64,000 nucleotides of DNA from Proteus sp. FME41 (GTDB taxonomy: Bacteria; Pseudomonadota; Gammaproteobacteria; Enterobacterales; Enterobacteriaceae): positions 1 to 64,000 of the forward strand of contig NZ_JABUYL010000002.1 in the NCBI RefSeq assembly GCF_014897315.1, in the 5' to 3' direction. A program made the position numbers and the translations under genes. Shown here piece by piece: positions 1 to 9,192 of the stretch (the first letter of the stretch is position 1; each line of letters begins with the position of its first letter). Below the pieces are notes generated by a model. The model had not been told where the DNA came from. It did no database searches and was given only the letters and a program-made list of their open reading frames with translations.

Positions 1-86
1 TCAAGTAAAACATCACACCCTTGTACAGTAAGATGATAGCGATTGTGTCCATTAAGTAGAGTCTGAGTTGTTTTTTTTAAGTTCAT
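1..86 (-). CDS. vgrG: VgrG (TssI) T6SS spike protein, N-terminal fragment cut by window edge
   Basis: The last 86 bases of the minus strand open a reading frame whose first 28 residues contain NGHNRYHLTVQGCDVLL. This is the characteristic N-terminus of VgrG, the trimeric spike that caps the Hcp tube and carries effectors. The rest of the gene lies beyond the window. An in-frame ATG seven codons upstream (position 107) is an alternative start, and neither has a clear ribosome binding site. The gene follows the Tle1-type effector on the same strand, so effector and spike are probably expressed together. Confidence 0.75.
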   Translation of the reverse strand, partial: MNLKKTTQTLLNGHNRYHLTVQGCDVLL

Positions 87-194
87 AGCTGAGTTATACA
101 AACACATCCCGTTTGTTTATTATTAACAAACTTTCGGTGTTTATCCTTGTGAAGGAGTTTTAATTGATATAATAACGTTTAATAATTGTAGATA

Positions 195-2879
195 TTATTT
201 TTCAATAATTACTTGTAAATCTTGCATAGTATTATTTAATTCTTCTTTTTTTTGTTGCTTAATAAGTTCTGATATTTGATCAACTAAATAATATGTTGGA
301 GGGGGAAATTTAGCTATATCTATAGGAGCTTCTTTTCCTGTCGATAAATCTACAAATATAATTCCATATAAAGGTTTATATGCTATACCTAGTAGTATTA
401 TTGTATCTAAATAACTAGATGTTCCTTCAGGTTGCATAATTAATTGCATAGATTTATTTGATTTATGACCAAAGTAGATCATTCTTGATAAAAAATAACT
501 GCTAAAAGGTTCTCGAAGTCCACTCTCTGAGTGCATAAACCATGCACGGGAATCATGTATTTGATCATCAAGCAAACTAATAACATTTTTAAGGTCTACA
601 TCTTGAGTTATTTTTCTCATTGATAAAGACATTATTTTTCTAAATATGGTACTGCTAATCGCTTTTAAACTTAGATATTCTTGTCTTTCATCTTGAGTTG
701 TCGCTATGTAGACATACTTATTAGCAGATTGTAATGCGTTTAGTAAATTTGCTTGAGATATAACATCAGATGGAAAAGTAACTTCAGGATCATTTTTACA
801 GTTTTCTAAATGTGTTTGATATATTGATGATCCTTCACCATGCACTTTTTTAAACCATTGTGCTTCTTGTTGACATTCTACTTTTGATTTTTGGTTTATT
901 TTTATTAGAGGCGTAGGTCTGGATACTCCTTTTAAATCTTCTAATTCAAATTTAAATTCTAAAGATGCCTCCCATAACTGACCTCTAGCATTTGTTGCAT
1001 CAAAAAGTGGTGGCCCTATATTTTTATCACTTGGTTTCCAATTAGAAAGGCCAGTTATTGTCTTTTTTTCTTTATCTCTGAGTGATGTTTTCTCAGCGAT
1101 ATCTTTTGCTTTTTTCTCATATTCTAGAGCTAACACCGCTGTAGCTTGTCTTGAAAATTTAGCATCATAAGGTTCGACTGAAATGTCAGGGTGTTGCGGT
1201 GCATTTGTAAAAAATGGTTGATACGTTAAATTAATTTTTTCACTTTGTTTTGTACCATAGCGGCCAATTCTCCAGGCTGTGATTAAAATAAGCTGAATTT
1301 CCATAGCATATTCTAAAGTACTCGTTACAAAACGTGGAGGTATAAAACATAAGGTTTCATTACTAGTAGCAGTAATATGATTAGATAAAGCAGGCTGTTC
1401 AGGTAAAGTATAGTTTCGCCAAGAATTGAATTTATTAACTAAATCTTCTGATATTGAAAATTCCTCTAGTGTTTCTGTAGATATTGTCCGAAAAAAATAT
1501 TCATTTTTAATTTCTGGTAATTGTATAAGAATGTCTTCTCTAATCGCTAATGGTGCCCCGGCATCAATTGCTGCGGCATACATATCATGTAATGTTATTT
1601 GTGATAATAACTCTTCACTGCCATTTATTGCTTTACCTTGATCACCTGGCGGATAACCTCCACCAATATCAGAGTGTACTCCTGGGTAAATGACTTCAAC
1701 AGAATTCAAGGGATAATGGCCTTCAGGTGTTCTAATTGAGTCAACAGTAAAACATTGTCTTTGTTCATGGGCAGCAACAAGATGACAAATATTTTTGACA
1801 AGTGATGACTTTGGCAACTGTTGTGTACCACTTGCCCAACCATTATGCCCTGTAGCACCAGGAACAACATTAGCTAATCCCACCGCAGCAACAGTGTCAA
1901 ATAAACCTAGAAACTCAACGGAAACAGGTAAGCTATAAATGGTTCCCAAAGGACACGGCTTTTTCCATGCATGAGGTAACTCTTCAAAATGATAATTTAA
2001 AAATTGATTAAGCCAGTAAACAAAAGTGCGAGCCTCTGCTGCACCTCGAGAAAATCCATAAGCGTAAATTTTTAAAGCGACAATATGCGGTTTTACTTTA
2101 GATATTTTCCATTTTAGCGGTTTAAGTAAATCGTTTAACGGTTTGACGGGATTATAGGTTTTATTAAATTTACTATATGCGGAACCAACGATTAACCCTA
2201 GACTACCCATAGCGACGGCTCCAGTCACGCCATAAAAAATATCCGTAGAGTCTAGATCGGTATTTATCATTGATTCAAAATTTAAATCTGTACTCATTTC
2301 TTTAAGTAGGTCTCGTTTATCTGCTAAAGAGAGGCCATCACCTGTTACTGCATGGTAAATTGCATCACAAACTTGAATTAATCCCCAACTTATTCGAGCT
2401 TCGCCACCAGTTGCAAAAATCAATCCATCAGAATAGTACTCATCTGTACCGATATCTGGAAAAGGGGTACCAACACCAGGAATATAATAACTATAGAAAC
2501 CCTTATTCTTAACTTCATTCTTTTCAGGAGAAGAGGCATGATAAAGCTTAGCAACATTAGAGGGATGAGGTGGAGTTGACGCCTCAGTATCATTATAATT
2601 ATTATTATTAGTACCATCAAAAAATAAACTCACGTGTAATGTTTTACAACATAACGCTTTTTTTTGTTTTTTAGCGTTTTGATAATATTCTTTTTCTTTA
2701 TTTGTTAGTTTTTCATGATTAGTGCGAATTTGTTCTTTTGTGAGCGCTAAACGCCCTTTTTTAGGAAATAGAGGTGGAGCCCAACAAGGATCACCTTGTG
2801 ATCTTATGGTTAAAATATCTTCAGTGGCTTCTTTTTCTTCTATCGTTTTAATAAAAATGGAGTTTAATTGTTTGGGCAT
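195..2879 (-). CDS. T6SS phospholipase effector, Tle1 type (DUF2235 alpha/beta hydrolase)
   Basis: This 894-residue protein begins its conserved domain with VSLFFDGTNNNNYND near residue 83, the signature of DUF2235. The nucleophile elbow GFSRGAAEAR places the catalytic Ser near residue 277. FLGLFDTVAAVG gives the likely Asp near 328, and PGVHSDIGGGY gives the His near 402. Tle1 enzymes of this family are phospholipases delivered by type VI secretion into the periplasm of rival cells. There is no signal peptide, as expected for a T6SS cargo. The start overlaps the end of the preceding DUF3304 gene by 16 bases, and the ribosome binding site lies inside that gene. The DUF3304 neighbours (immunity) and vgrG downstream support the role. 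Substrate and lipase position specificity cannot be read from the sequence. Confidence 0.85.
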   Translation of the reverse strand: MPKQLNSIFIKTIEEKEATEDILTIRSQGDPCWAPPLFPKKGRLALTKEQIRTNHEKLTNKEKEYYQNAKKQKKALCCKTLHVSLFFDGTNNNNYNDTEASTPPHPSNVAKLYHASSPEKNEVKNKGFYSYYIPGVGTPFPDIGTDEYYSDGLIFATGGEARISWGLIQVCDAIYHAVTGDGLSLADKRDLLKEMSTDLNFESMINTDLDSTDIFYGVTGAVAMGSLGLIVGSAYSKFNKTYNPVKPLNDLLKPLKWKISKVKPHIVALKIYAYGFSRGAAEARTFVYWLNQFLNYHFEELPHAWKKPCPLGTIYSLPVSVEFLGLFDTVAAVGLANVVPGATGHNGWASGTQQLPKSSLVKNICHLVAAHEQRQCFTVDSIRTPEGHYPLNSVEVIYPGVHSDIGGGYPPGDQGKAINGSEELLSQITLHDMYAAAIDAGAPLAIREDILIQLPEIKNEYFFRTISTETLEEFSISEDLVNKFNSWRNYTLPEQPALSNHITATSNETLCFIPPRFVTSTLEYAMEIQLILITAWRIGRYGTKQSEKINLTYQPFFTNAPQHPDISVEPYDAKFSRQATAVLALEYEKKAKDIAEKTSLRDKEKKTITGLSNWKPSDKNIGPPLFDATNARGQLWEASLEFKFELEDLKGVSRPTPLIKINQKSKVECQQEAQWFKKVHGEGSSIYQTHLENCKNDPEVTFPSDVISQANLLNALQSANKYVYIATTQDERQEYLSLKAISSTIFRKIMSLSMRKITQDVDLKNVISLLDDQIHDSRAWFMHSESGLREPFSSYFLSRMIYFGHKSNKSMQLIMQPEGTSSYLDTIILLGIAYKPLYGIIFVDLSTGKEAPIDIAKFPPPTYYLVDQISELIKQQKKEELNNTMQDLQVIIEK

Positions 2880-3394
2880 ATTGCAGGCTCCTCCATCTTT
2901 GTTGGAACCGAAATAGGGTAATTAGGGTGTCCTGGGGAATAACAAGATAATGTGATCCGAACCTCTTGGCAGGGAAGAAAATGCACTTTAACATCGCAAG
3001 GATCGTCATACTCAGGAATTTCTACCATTTTGCTATAATGACGGTAATTGGCTTTATGTAACCTCATATATTCTTTGTAGTAAGGATCATTAAATTCAGG
3101 AATATCACCAGGGTAAGCATTGGGATCGACCTCCCATTCCACTTTGACCCATTGATTCGGCGTCCACTTGGCGGGCACGACAATACAACAGGTTCCGCCA
3201 CCCCCTTTGCCATAATAGCCATTGACCATAAACCAATTTACAGAGGTACCTTTGACATGGTTAAACCCGTGTAAATTCCCAGCAAGGTAGTCATCTTGTG
3301 GTTTTTTCTTGGGGAAAAACAGTGAGCTCACGGCAACAATGACAAGAATAACACCAATGACAATAACTTTTTTACGGGTTATTTTTTCGAGCAT
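2864..3394 (-). CDS. DUF3304 membrane-anchored immunity protein, copy 2
   Basis: The protein has 176 residues. A hydrophobic anchor (VIVIGVILVIVAVSSLFF) spans about residues 10-28 and is followed by a periplasmic domain with GYYGKGGGGTCCIVVPAKW, the core of DUF3304. DUF3304 proteins usually accompany Tle1 effectors as periplasmic immunity factors. This copy is almost identical to the adjacent upstream copy, differing mostly in the last 30 residues. Its terminal MEEPAIC codons (ATGGAGGAG...) supply the Shine-Dalgarno sequence for the effector start, and the two genes overlap by 16 bases, so effector translation is probably coupled to immunity translation. Confidence 0.8.
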   Translation of the reverse strand: MLEKITRKKVIVIGVILVIVAVSSLFFPKKKPQDDYLAGNLHGFNHVKGTSVNWFMVNGYYGKGGGGTCCIVVPAKWTPNQWVKVEWEVDPNAYPGDIPEFNDPYYKEYMRLHKANYRHYSKMVEIPEYDDPCDVKVHFLPCQEVRITLSCYSPGHPNYPISVPTKMEEPAICPNN

Positions 3395-3909
3395 ATTGCA
3401 GGCTCCTCCATATCATCGGGTTCATTGACTGGATAGTCAGGGTGTCCCCATGACTTACAAGACAAGGTGATCTTGACTTCTTGGCAGGGAAGAAAATGCA
3501 CTTTCACATCACAGGGGTCGTTATATTCGGGAATTTCTACCATTTTGCTATAACGACGGTAATTGGCTTTATGTAACCTCATATATTCTTTGTAGTAAGG
3601 ATCATTAAATTCAGGAATATCACCAGGGTAAGCATCGGGATCGACCTCCCATTCCACTTTGACCCATTGATTCGGCGTCCATTTGGCGGGCACGACAATA
3701 CAACAGGTTCCGCCACCCCCTTTGCCATAGTAGCCATTGACCATAAACCAATTTACAGAGGTACCTTTGACATGGTTAAACCCGTGTAAATTCCCAGCAA
3801 GGTAGTCATCTTGTGGTTTTTTCTTGGGGAAAAACAGTGAGCCCACGGCAACAATGGCAAGAATAACACCAACGACAATAACTTTTTTGCGGGTTAATTT
3901 TGGGGACAT
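3379..3909 (-). CDS. DUF3304 membrane-anchored immunity protein, copy 1
   Basis: This is a 176-residue tandem duplicate of the next gene, with the same N-terminal membrane anchor and the same GGGGTCCIVVPAKW core. It lies 36 bases after clpV and overlaps the second copy by 16 bases through the same MEEPAIC/ATG junction. The two genes are nearly identical over most of their length and differ mainly at the C-terminus. That fits a recent duplication or gene conversion with the tail adapting separately. It is inferred to protect the producer against the Tle1-type phospholipase. Whether both copies recognise the same effector is not known. Confidence 0.8.
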   Translation of the reverse strand: MSPKLTRKKVIVVGVILAIVAVGSLFFPKKKPQDDYLAGNLHGFNHVKGTSVNWFMVNGYYGKGGGGTCCIVVPAKWTPNQWVKVEWEVDPDAYPGDIPEFNDPYYKEYMRLHKANYRRYSKMVEIPEYNDPCDVKVHFLPCQEVKITLSCKSWGHPDYPVNEPDDMEEPAICSKK

Positions 3910-3945
3910 ACTTAGATTTCTCTATTCCTTAATGATATGCATTAA

Positions 3946-6618
3946 TCAATGTGGCAACTCATCACTAAAACTCAACGTAATACCTTCTTCTTCATTAAAA
4001 TCTAAAATGACATATTGTGATTTTTCAGCATTGGCTTGGCGTAAAAGGAGTTGCTGGCTAAGAATAGGGAGAATTTGTTGATTAAGCAGGCTATCGATAT
4101 TTCGCGCACCTGTATCGGGTAATAAACAGGCATCTACAATGGTGTCGTAGAGGGTTTCTTCAACAATACCTGTTAATCGATAGTGAGTGTAAAGTCGCTT
4201 GATCACATTTTTTAATTTCATCTCAACAATAATACGTAGTGCCGTTGCATCAAGAGGACGGTAAATTAATGTTTGGAAACGAGCCAGTAGTGCGGGTTGA
4301 AAATGGTCACGTAAAATAGGGCGAAGCGTTTCTTGTAAATCGCTATCTGTACTTAATGGTGACTCTTCCAGTTGTTGCATTAAATCATCACTGCCTAAAT
4401 TTGCAGTCATTAAAATAACGGTATTACGAAAATCAATTTCACGGCCTTCACCATCACGCATAAAGCCTCTATCAAATACTTGATAGAAAAGATTGAGCAC
4501 ATCGCGATGTGCTTTTTCAACTTCATCTAATAACACAATGCTATAAGGCCGTTTTCTTACGGCTTCAGTTAATACGCCACCTTGACCGTATCCGACATAA
4601 CCTGGAGGCGAGCCTTTTAATTGGCTGACAGTATGTGCTTCTTGATATTCAGACATATTAATAGTGATTAGGGATTTTTGACCGCCAAACAGACATTCTG
4701 CCAGCGCAATGGCAGATTCTGTTTTACCTACACCACTTGGACCCACTAATAAAAATACCCCTTGAGGGCCGTTTTCAGACACTAATCCTGTTCTCGATGC
4801 ACGCAGACGTTGTGCTAACGCGAGTAAAGCACTGTCTTGTCCAACAACATATTTTGATAAGTTACTTTCTAGCTCTAATAGGCCGATTTGTTCATCTTTA
4901 AGAAGACTTGAAAGTGGAACACCTGTCCAATCAGCGATAACCGTTGCTACTGTGCGAACGTCTACATCAGGGTTTAAAAGTGGTGCATCTTGTTGTAAGT
5001 GTGAGAGTTGTTGCTGTAGCCGTGCTGATGTTGCGGTATTTTCGGGATCTTGTCTGCTTTCAATTAGCTGACAGATAATCTCTTTTTCTTGCTCAAAACG
5101 CTGTTCTAAGGCTTCAAGTTGAAGTGCTAATTGGGCATCTTGAGAAGATAAATCAGATAACTTGGTTTGATTGGTTAAATTACCAATAGTGATGTCATCA
5201 AGTATCGCTTTTTGTTCTAGTTCAAGTGCATAGCGCTTGGCTTTAATGCGAGTGAGTTCTTCAGGTAAGGTGTCTAAACTCATTCGAATACGCGCACTGG
5301 CAGTATCAAGTAAATCCACCGCTTTATCAGGAAGTTGGCGACCTGTTAAATAACGGCGAGATAATGTGACGGCTGCTTTTACGGCATCATCAGTGATGTG
5401 TACGCCATGATATTTGGCATAACGAGATTTTAATCCTCGTAACATTAAAAAGGCTTTTTCATCATCAGGCTCGTCAACTTTAACGATTTGAAAACGACGT
5501 TCTAATGCAGCATCACGTTCAAAATATTGTTTGTATTCTGACCAAGTGGTTGCTGCGATAGTCCGTAATTCACCGCGAGCCAATGCGGGTTTTAATAAGT
5601 TAGCGGCATCAGCACCACCAGCTTGATTACCTGCACCAATAATGGTATGCGCTTCATCGATAAAAAGTAGAATTGGTGTGGGTGATTGTTGAACGGCATC
5701 GATAACGTTTTTTAACCGCTGTTCAAATTCACCTTTTACTCCCGCCCCCGCTTGTAATAGACCTAAATCTAGAGTGCGTAATGAGGTAGTTTGTAAACTG
5801 ATAGGAACATTTTTTTCAGCAATACGTAATGCTAATCCTTCAACAAGTGCGGTTTTACCTACACCAGGCTCTCCAACAAGAATAGGGTTGTTTTTACGAC
5901 GACGAGAGAGAATATCGACCATTTGACGAATTTCGTCATCTCGACCAAAGACAGGATCAATTTCACCCAGCCGTGCTTTTTCTGTCACATCAAGAGTGAA
6001 TTTATTTAATACTGCTTGTAATGCATCACTAAGAGTGTGACCAATAATGGCGTTATCTGTCGTTGAGGATGGAGTATTGGTTTCATTATGTTGAGTAAGA
6101 GGGGCTTCAGGTAAATGATTATGTGAAGCTAACTGCTGAATTTCTGGTCTTTCATCAGATTGAGCATCAAGTAGAGGTCTTAATCGTTGTAGTTGTGTCT
6201 CACCTAATGTCATTAAAGGCCAAAGTGCATCGAGTGGAACTAATGCTGGTTGTTTAGTCATCGTATGCAATAAGTGTACACTGCGGATTTGTTCGATATC
6301 TTCATCAAGAGAAGCAATGACCCATGCATTTTTAATTAATTCTAATAAGGGTTTGGATAATTGAGGTCGGCTATGTACAGAGCGGGGCAATTTATCAATT
6401 GCATCAAGTAAGCTTTGCCAAAGTGCAGATAAATCCCATTCGTAGCGACGTGCTAATACAGTGATATCACTTTCACCAAGTTCTAGAATTTTTAATAGCC
6501 AGTGTTCAATAGTGACTTCTGCGTGGGCACGGGTTTGGCATAATGAGGCCGCCGCTTCCAGCGCTTTTGCGCAATAAGGATTTAAGCGACGTAATAAAAT
6601 GACAGATTGATTTTCCAT
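3946..6618 (-). CDS. clpV: T6SS AAA+ ATPase ClpV (TssH)
   Basis: The 890-residue protein has the ClpB/ClpV layout: an N-terminal Clp-N repeat domain, a first AAA+ module with Walker A GEPGVGKTALVEG (about residues 247-254), a middle coiled region, and a second AAA+ module with Walker A GPSGVGKTESA (about 625-632). ClpV disassembles the contracted TssB-TssC sheath so that it can be reused. A GGGAG ribosome binding site precedes the ATG. It is separated from hcp by a terminator and a repeat-bearing gap of 340 bases, so it may have its own promoter or depend on read-through. The two DUF3304 genes and the effector follow closely on the same strand. Confidence 0.95.
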   Translation of the reverse strand: MENQSVILLRRLNPYCAKALEAAASLCQTRAHAEVTIEHWLLKILELGESDITVLARRYEWDLSALWQSLLDAIDKLPRSVHSRPQLSKPLLELIKNAWVIASLDEDIEQIRSVHLLHTMTKQPALVPLDALWPLMTLGETQLQRLRPLLDAQSDERPEIQQLASHNHLPEAPLTQHNETNTPSSTTDNAIIGHTLSDALQAVLNKFTLDVTEKARLGEIDPVFGRDDEIRQMVDILSRRRKNNPILVGEPGVGKTALVEGLALRIAEKNVPISLQTTSLRTLDLGLLQAGAGVKGEFEQRLKNVIDAVQQSPTPILLFIDEAHTIIGAGNQAGGADAANLLKPALARGELRTIAATTWSEYKQYFERDAALERRFQIVKVDEPDDEKAFLMLRGLKSRYAKYHGVHITDDAVKAAVTLSRRYLTGRQLPDKAVDLLDTASARIRMSLDTLPEELTRIKAKRYALELEQKAILDDITIGNLTNQTKLSDLSSQDAQLALQLEALEQRFEQEKEIICQLIESRQDPENTATSARLQQQLSHLQQDAPLLNPDVDVRTVATVIADWTGVPLSSLLKDEQIGLLELESNLSKYVVGQDSALLALAQRLRASRTGLVSENGPQGVFLLVGPSGVGKTESAIALAECLFGGQKSLITINMSEYQEAHTVSQLKGSPPGYVGYGQGGVLTEAVRKRPYSIVLLDEVEKAHRDVLNLFYQVFDRGFMRDGEGREIDFRNTVILMTANLGSDDLMQQLEESPLSTDSDLQETLRPILRDHFQPALLARFQTLIYRPLDATALRIIVEMKLKNVIKRLYTHYRLTGIVEETLYDTIVDACLLPDTGARNIDSLLNQQILPILSQQLLLRQANAEKSQYVILDFNEEEGITLSFSDELPH

Positions 6619-6698
6619 ATTTTCTCCCAGTAATGAAGTCCCTATTGAGGGAATTTAGGTACGCTACCGCCCTTAGCCGTAGACCGAGGCTCATAAGG

Positions 6699-6881
6699 TA
6701 TACTCGTCATATTTCAAGTTGTAGCGTTGTTGACTGCACTCACTCGTACTAGTCACATACTTTTGTATGCTCCTAGCAACTCATTCATTTGTCGCCTAGC
6801 TACATCTCGAACTATTTAGAGTATTTGCTCGTTGTGCTTTAAATAGTGATCTTGCTATGCCTTGAACTATTTAGAGTATTT
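6699..6881. repeat. Intergenic repeat element with inverted ends and a duplicated 18-mer
   Basis: The gap between hcp and clpV (6619-6960) holds no gene. It contains a left end TATACTCGTCATATTTCAAG (6699-6718) that is an imperfect inverted repeat of the right end ending at about 6826 (CTACATCTCGAACTATTTAG...). The 18-mer GAACTATTTAGAGTATTT occurs at 6809-6826 and again at 6864-6881. Sequences of this type are dispersed intergenic repeats in Enterobacterales genomes, to my recollection. No transposase is present, so this is a non-autonomous or relic element. Confidence 0.6.
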
Positions 6882-6927
6882 ATTTGTTAAATTTTGAGTT
6901 GTGGTGCTTTACAATAATTGGTAGTTA

Positions 6928-6951
6928 AAACAGGCGGTTAACCGCCTGTTT
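6928..6951 (-). terminator. Rho-independent terminator after hcp
   Basis: A perfect 24-base palindrome (AAACAGGCGGTT then AACCGCCTGTTT) lies 10 bases after the hcp stop codon on the minus strand and is followed by a short T-run. It probably causes partial termination, so that Hcp is made in excess over ClpV and the effector genes. Confidence 0.8.
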
Positions 6952-6960
6952 ATTTTGGTT

Positions 6961-7452
6961 TTACGCAGTAGCGCGTTCATTCCATGAATCTGAATGAATG
7001 ATATTTCCGTCTTTGTATGTCCAAGTGATTTTTTCGTAACGCAATTCAACTTCTTCAAGGTGATTGTGTTTTTCTTTAGTCGGATCTTTGATGTTGTGCA
7101 TCTTAGGAGCCACTTTGACTACCTTGACGTTTTCAAGCGTAGTGTTGAAATATTCAACTTCTTGGCCTGCATCATCGATGCGATACCACTTAAACTCTGC
7201 TTTTTTCAACGTTTGCCCAGTTGTAACTGCCTTATATAAATACGGGCTAGAAGCATCAATTTCTTTTACGAAAATAAATGGAGTATGGATACGTGTACCG
7301 GTTAATTTTCCGGTATTGTTATCTGTCGGAATATACAAGTTGTGATCCTGTGCGACGACTTCAATGCTGCCTTCACGATCTTGAACATTAACAGAACCTT
7401 TGATGTCCGCATTACCGTCGTCTTTCAACCAGAGGTATACAGGAATAGCCAT
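6961..7452 (-). CDS. hcp: T6SS tube protein Hcp (TssD)
   Basis: This 163-residue protein matches the Hcp1 family from the first residues (MAIPVYLWLKDDG) through HNLYIPTD, RIHTPFIFVKEID and the C-terminal VELRYEKITWTY. Hcp hexamers stack into the inner tube of the type VI needle. It lies 22 bases after the OmpA-domain gene and in front of a strong terminator, the usual arrangement for an abundant structural subunit. It is distinct from the hybrid-cluster protein gene, also called hcp, at 60.5 kb. Confidence 0.95.
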   Translation of the reverse strand: MAIPVYLWLKDDGNADIKGSVNVQDREGSIEVVAQDHNLYIPTDNNTGKLTGTRIHTPFIFVKEIDASSPYLYKAVTTGQTLKKAEFKWYRIDDAGQEVEYFNTTLENVKVVKVAPKMHNIKDPTKEKHNHLEEVELRYEKITWTYKDGNIIHSDSWNERATA

Positions 7453-7474
7453 AATTACATCTCCTTTCTAAGGT

Positions 7475-9192
7475 TTAGTTGCCACCATCCTTCAGTGGCG
7501 TAAGGTCATCAGCTAATACCTGACAAGCATCGGCTTGAGGTATCAGGCGAATTTCAACTCGACGATTACGAGCACGACCATCGAGTGTTGAGTTATCTGC
7601 AACAGGTTGGTGGTGACCATATCCTTGCACTGCAAAGCAAGATGGCGCGATATCACTGGTTTTAATCATCCAATCACGCACTGCTTCAGCACGTTTAAGC
7701 GACAATTTTTGGTTTAAATCAGGATTACCTGTGTTGTCGGTGTATCCTGAAATGACAATTAACCAACCCGGCTTCGCTTTGATATTGATAAGGGCATCAA
7801 CAAGTATTTTGGTAGCTTCATTTTTTAATTCATATTGACCAGAAGCGAAAAGGGCAAGGCTATCTAATGTCACTATTTCAGGGACTTCTTGCACGATAAT
7901 GGGGGCTGGTGGCAGTGGTGGTGCCCATGAACTTAATAAGGCATGTAAGTAAGGCAATATGTTATTACCTTGATATAGCGCTAAAGAGTAACGAGCTGGA
8001 ATACCTTCTCGTTGCCAATGAGAGAGAAAGGCCGCGTCTGAAAGTAGTTGTTGATAAGCCACTTTTTTAGGTTCTATATTTTCATCTGTAATACTTTTAA
8101 AGTGGTGAATATCATTGGCTGTATCATAAATTAGTTGTTTATTATGATGATAACTACCTGACAATGCCCCAATAAGAAATAGCCCACAGATCATGCCTAC
8201 GACACCAAAGGTCGTTTCTATTTGCAGTAAATTGACATCGTGAGTGAGCTTATTAATGAGAACATCTGGTAGTGGTAATTCTTCGTTATTAATTGGTTCT
8301 TTAATAACAGCAGGGAAGAGTGTGGTTTTATGATGAATAAATTGAGCCCAGGCGTTATTTGATTTCGTTGGCACAGCAGTAAACTGCATGGCCCAAGCCA
8401 TAGGAATAAGACTAGGGGCTCCTGATTGTGCAACTGTAAGCTGGGGGATAAACTCGTTTTTAGCCAAAGCAGTAATTGGTCAATCCAAAGTGCCATTGTA
8501 AGTTGATTTTCAACGTGATCGGTATTTTGTGATAACCATGTTGAAATAGGCTGTGTTGCTAAATTATCAGAAATAACACGTAATTCTTGCTGATCTTTTA
8601 AGTAGGTTATCCACGGTGTTGTGTCATCAAAATGTGAATTCAGATAATTAACTGGAGAATTAAGATAAAGCGTTATCCAAAAAGGCAGTAATTTTCCTAC
8701 TTTTTTATTGCTCTCATTAATTGCTCTGCGCCAATTAAGTATTTCTTGAGTCACGTCCTCTTGTTGTAAAAGTTGTTCGGGTAATAAAGCATATAGCAGT
8801 GATAAACGGCTTAACTGTAGGGGGGCGACATCAACGATATATTGCGTGATATTGATCAAATCAAGAGGTGATGACGCACAAATATACCAGCCTTTAGCTG
8901 TTTCCCGATAAATTTGATTTTCTTTAAAAAGAGCGTGTGATTGCCCACAAACAATAACAACCGCACCTTGGTAATTATCAGGAGGGAGTTGATTTGTCAG
9001 GGTATCTTTAAGATAAGGTGTATTTTTCTGTTGACGAAAAAGCCAAATACATAAAGTGAGTGTGATGACGCAAATAAAGGCCGTCAGAAAAAAGGAGATC
9101 TCTTTACCAAAAGACCAAAACCCCCAAATTAACCACAATAATAAGCTTGCTGAAAACAATGTAATACACTGTTTTATCTTATTTTTTTGCAT
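7475..9192 (-). pseudogene. T6SS OmpA-domain membrane protein, interrupted by a one-base frameshift
   Basis: The gene starts at ATG 9192, overlapping the tssL stop in TGATG. The first frame encodes two membrane helices within residues 5-50 and a conserved domain, and reads to LLLWLK near base 8456. From there similarity continues only in the -1 frame as NEFIPQLTVAQSGAPSLIP. That frame has a third membrane helix (TTFGVVGMICGLFLIGALSG) and a C-terminal OmpA peptidoglycan-binding domain with SGYTDNTGNPDLNQKLSLKRAE. The break sits in an A-run (GGCTAAAAACGAG), and adding one A would restore a single 572-residue protein. In frame one the reading continues uselessly to 8218, and the second frame has no good start of its own. 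T6SS loci of this type often carry such an OmpA-domain protein next to TssL, where it anchors the membrane complex to the cell wall. It could be a true mutation, a sequencing error in the A-run, or ribosomal slippage. Confidence 0.8.

Noticed and set aside
8445-8460. Programmed -1 frameshifting as the normal way to make the OmpA-domain protein
   Set aside because: The site CTA-AAA-ACG is not a full X-XXY-YYZ slippery heptamer and I see no convincing stimulatory structure, so mutation or sequence error is more likely.
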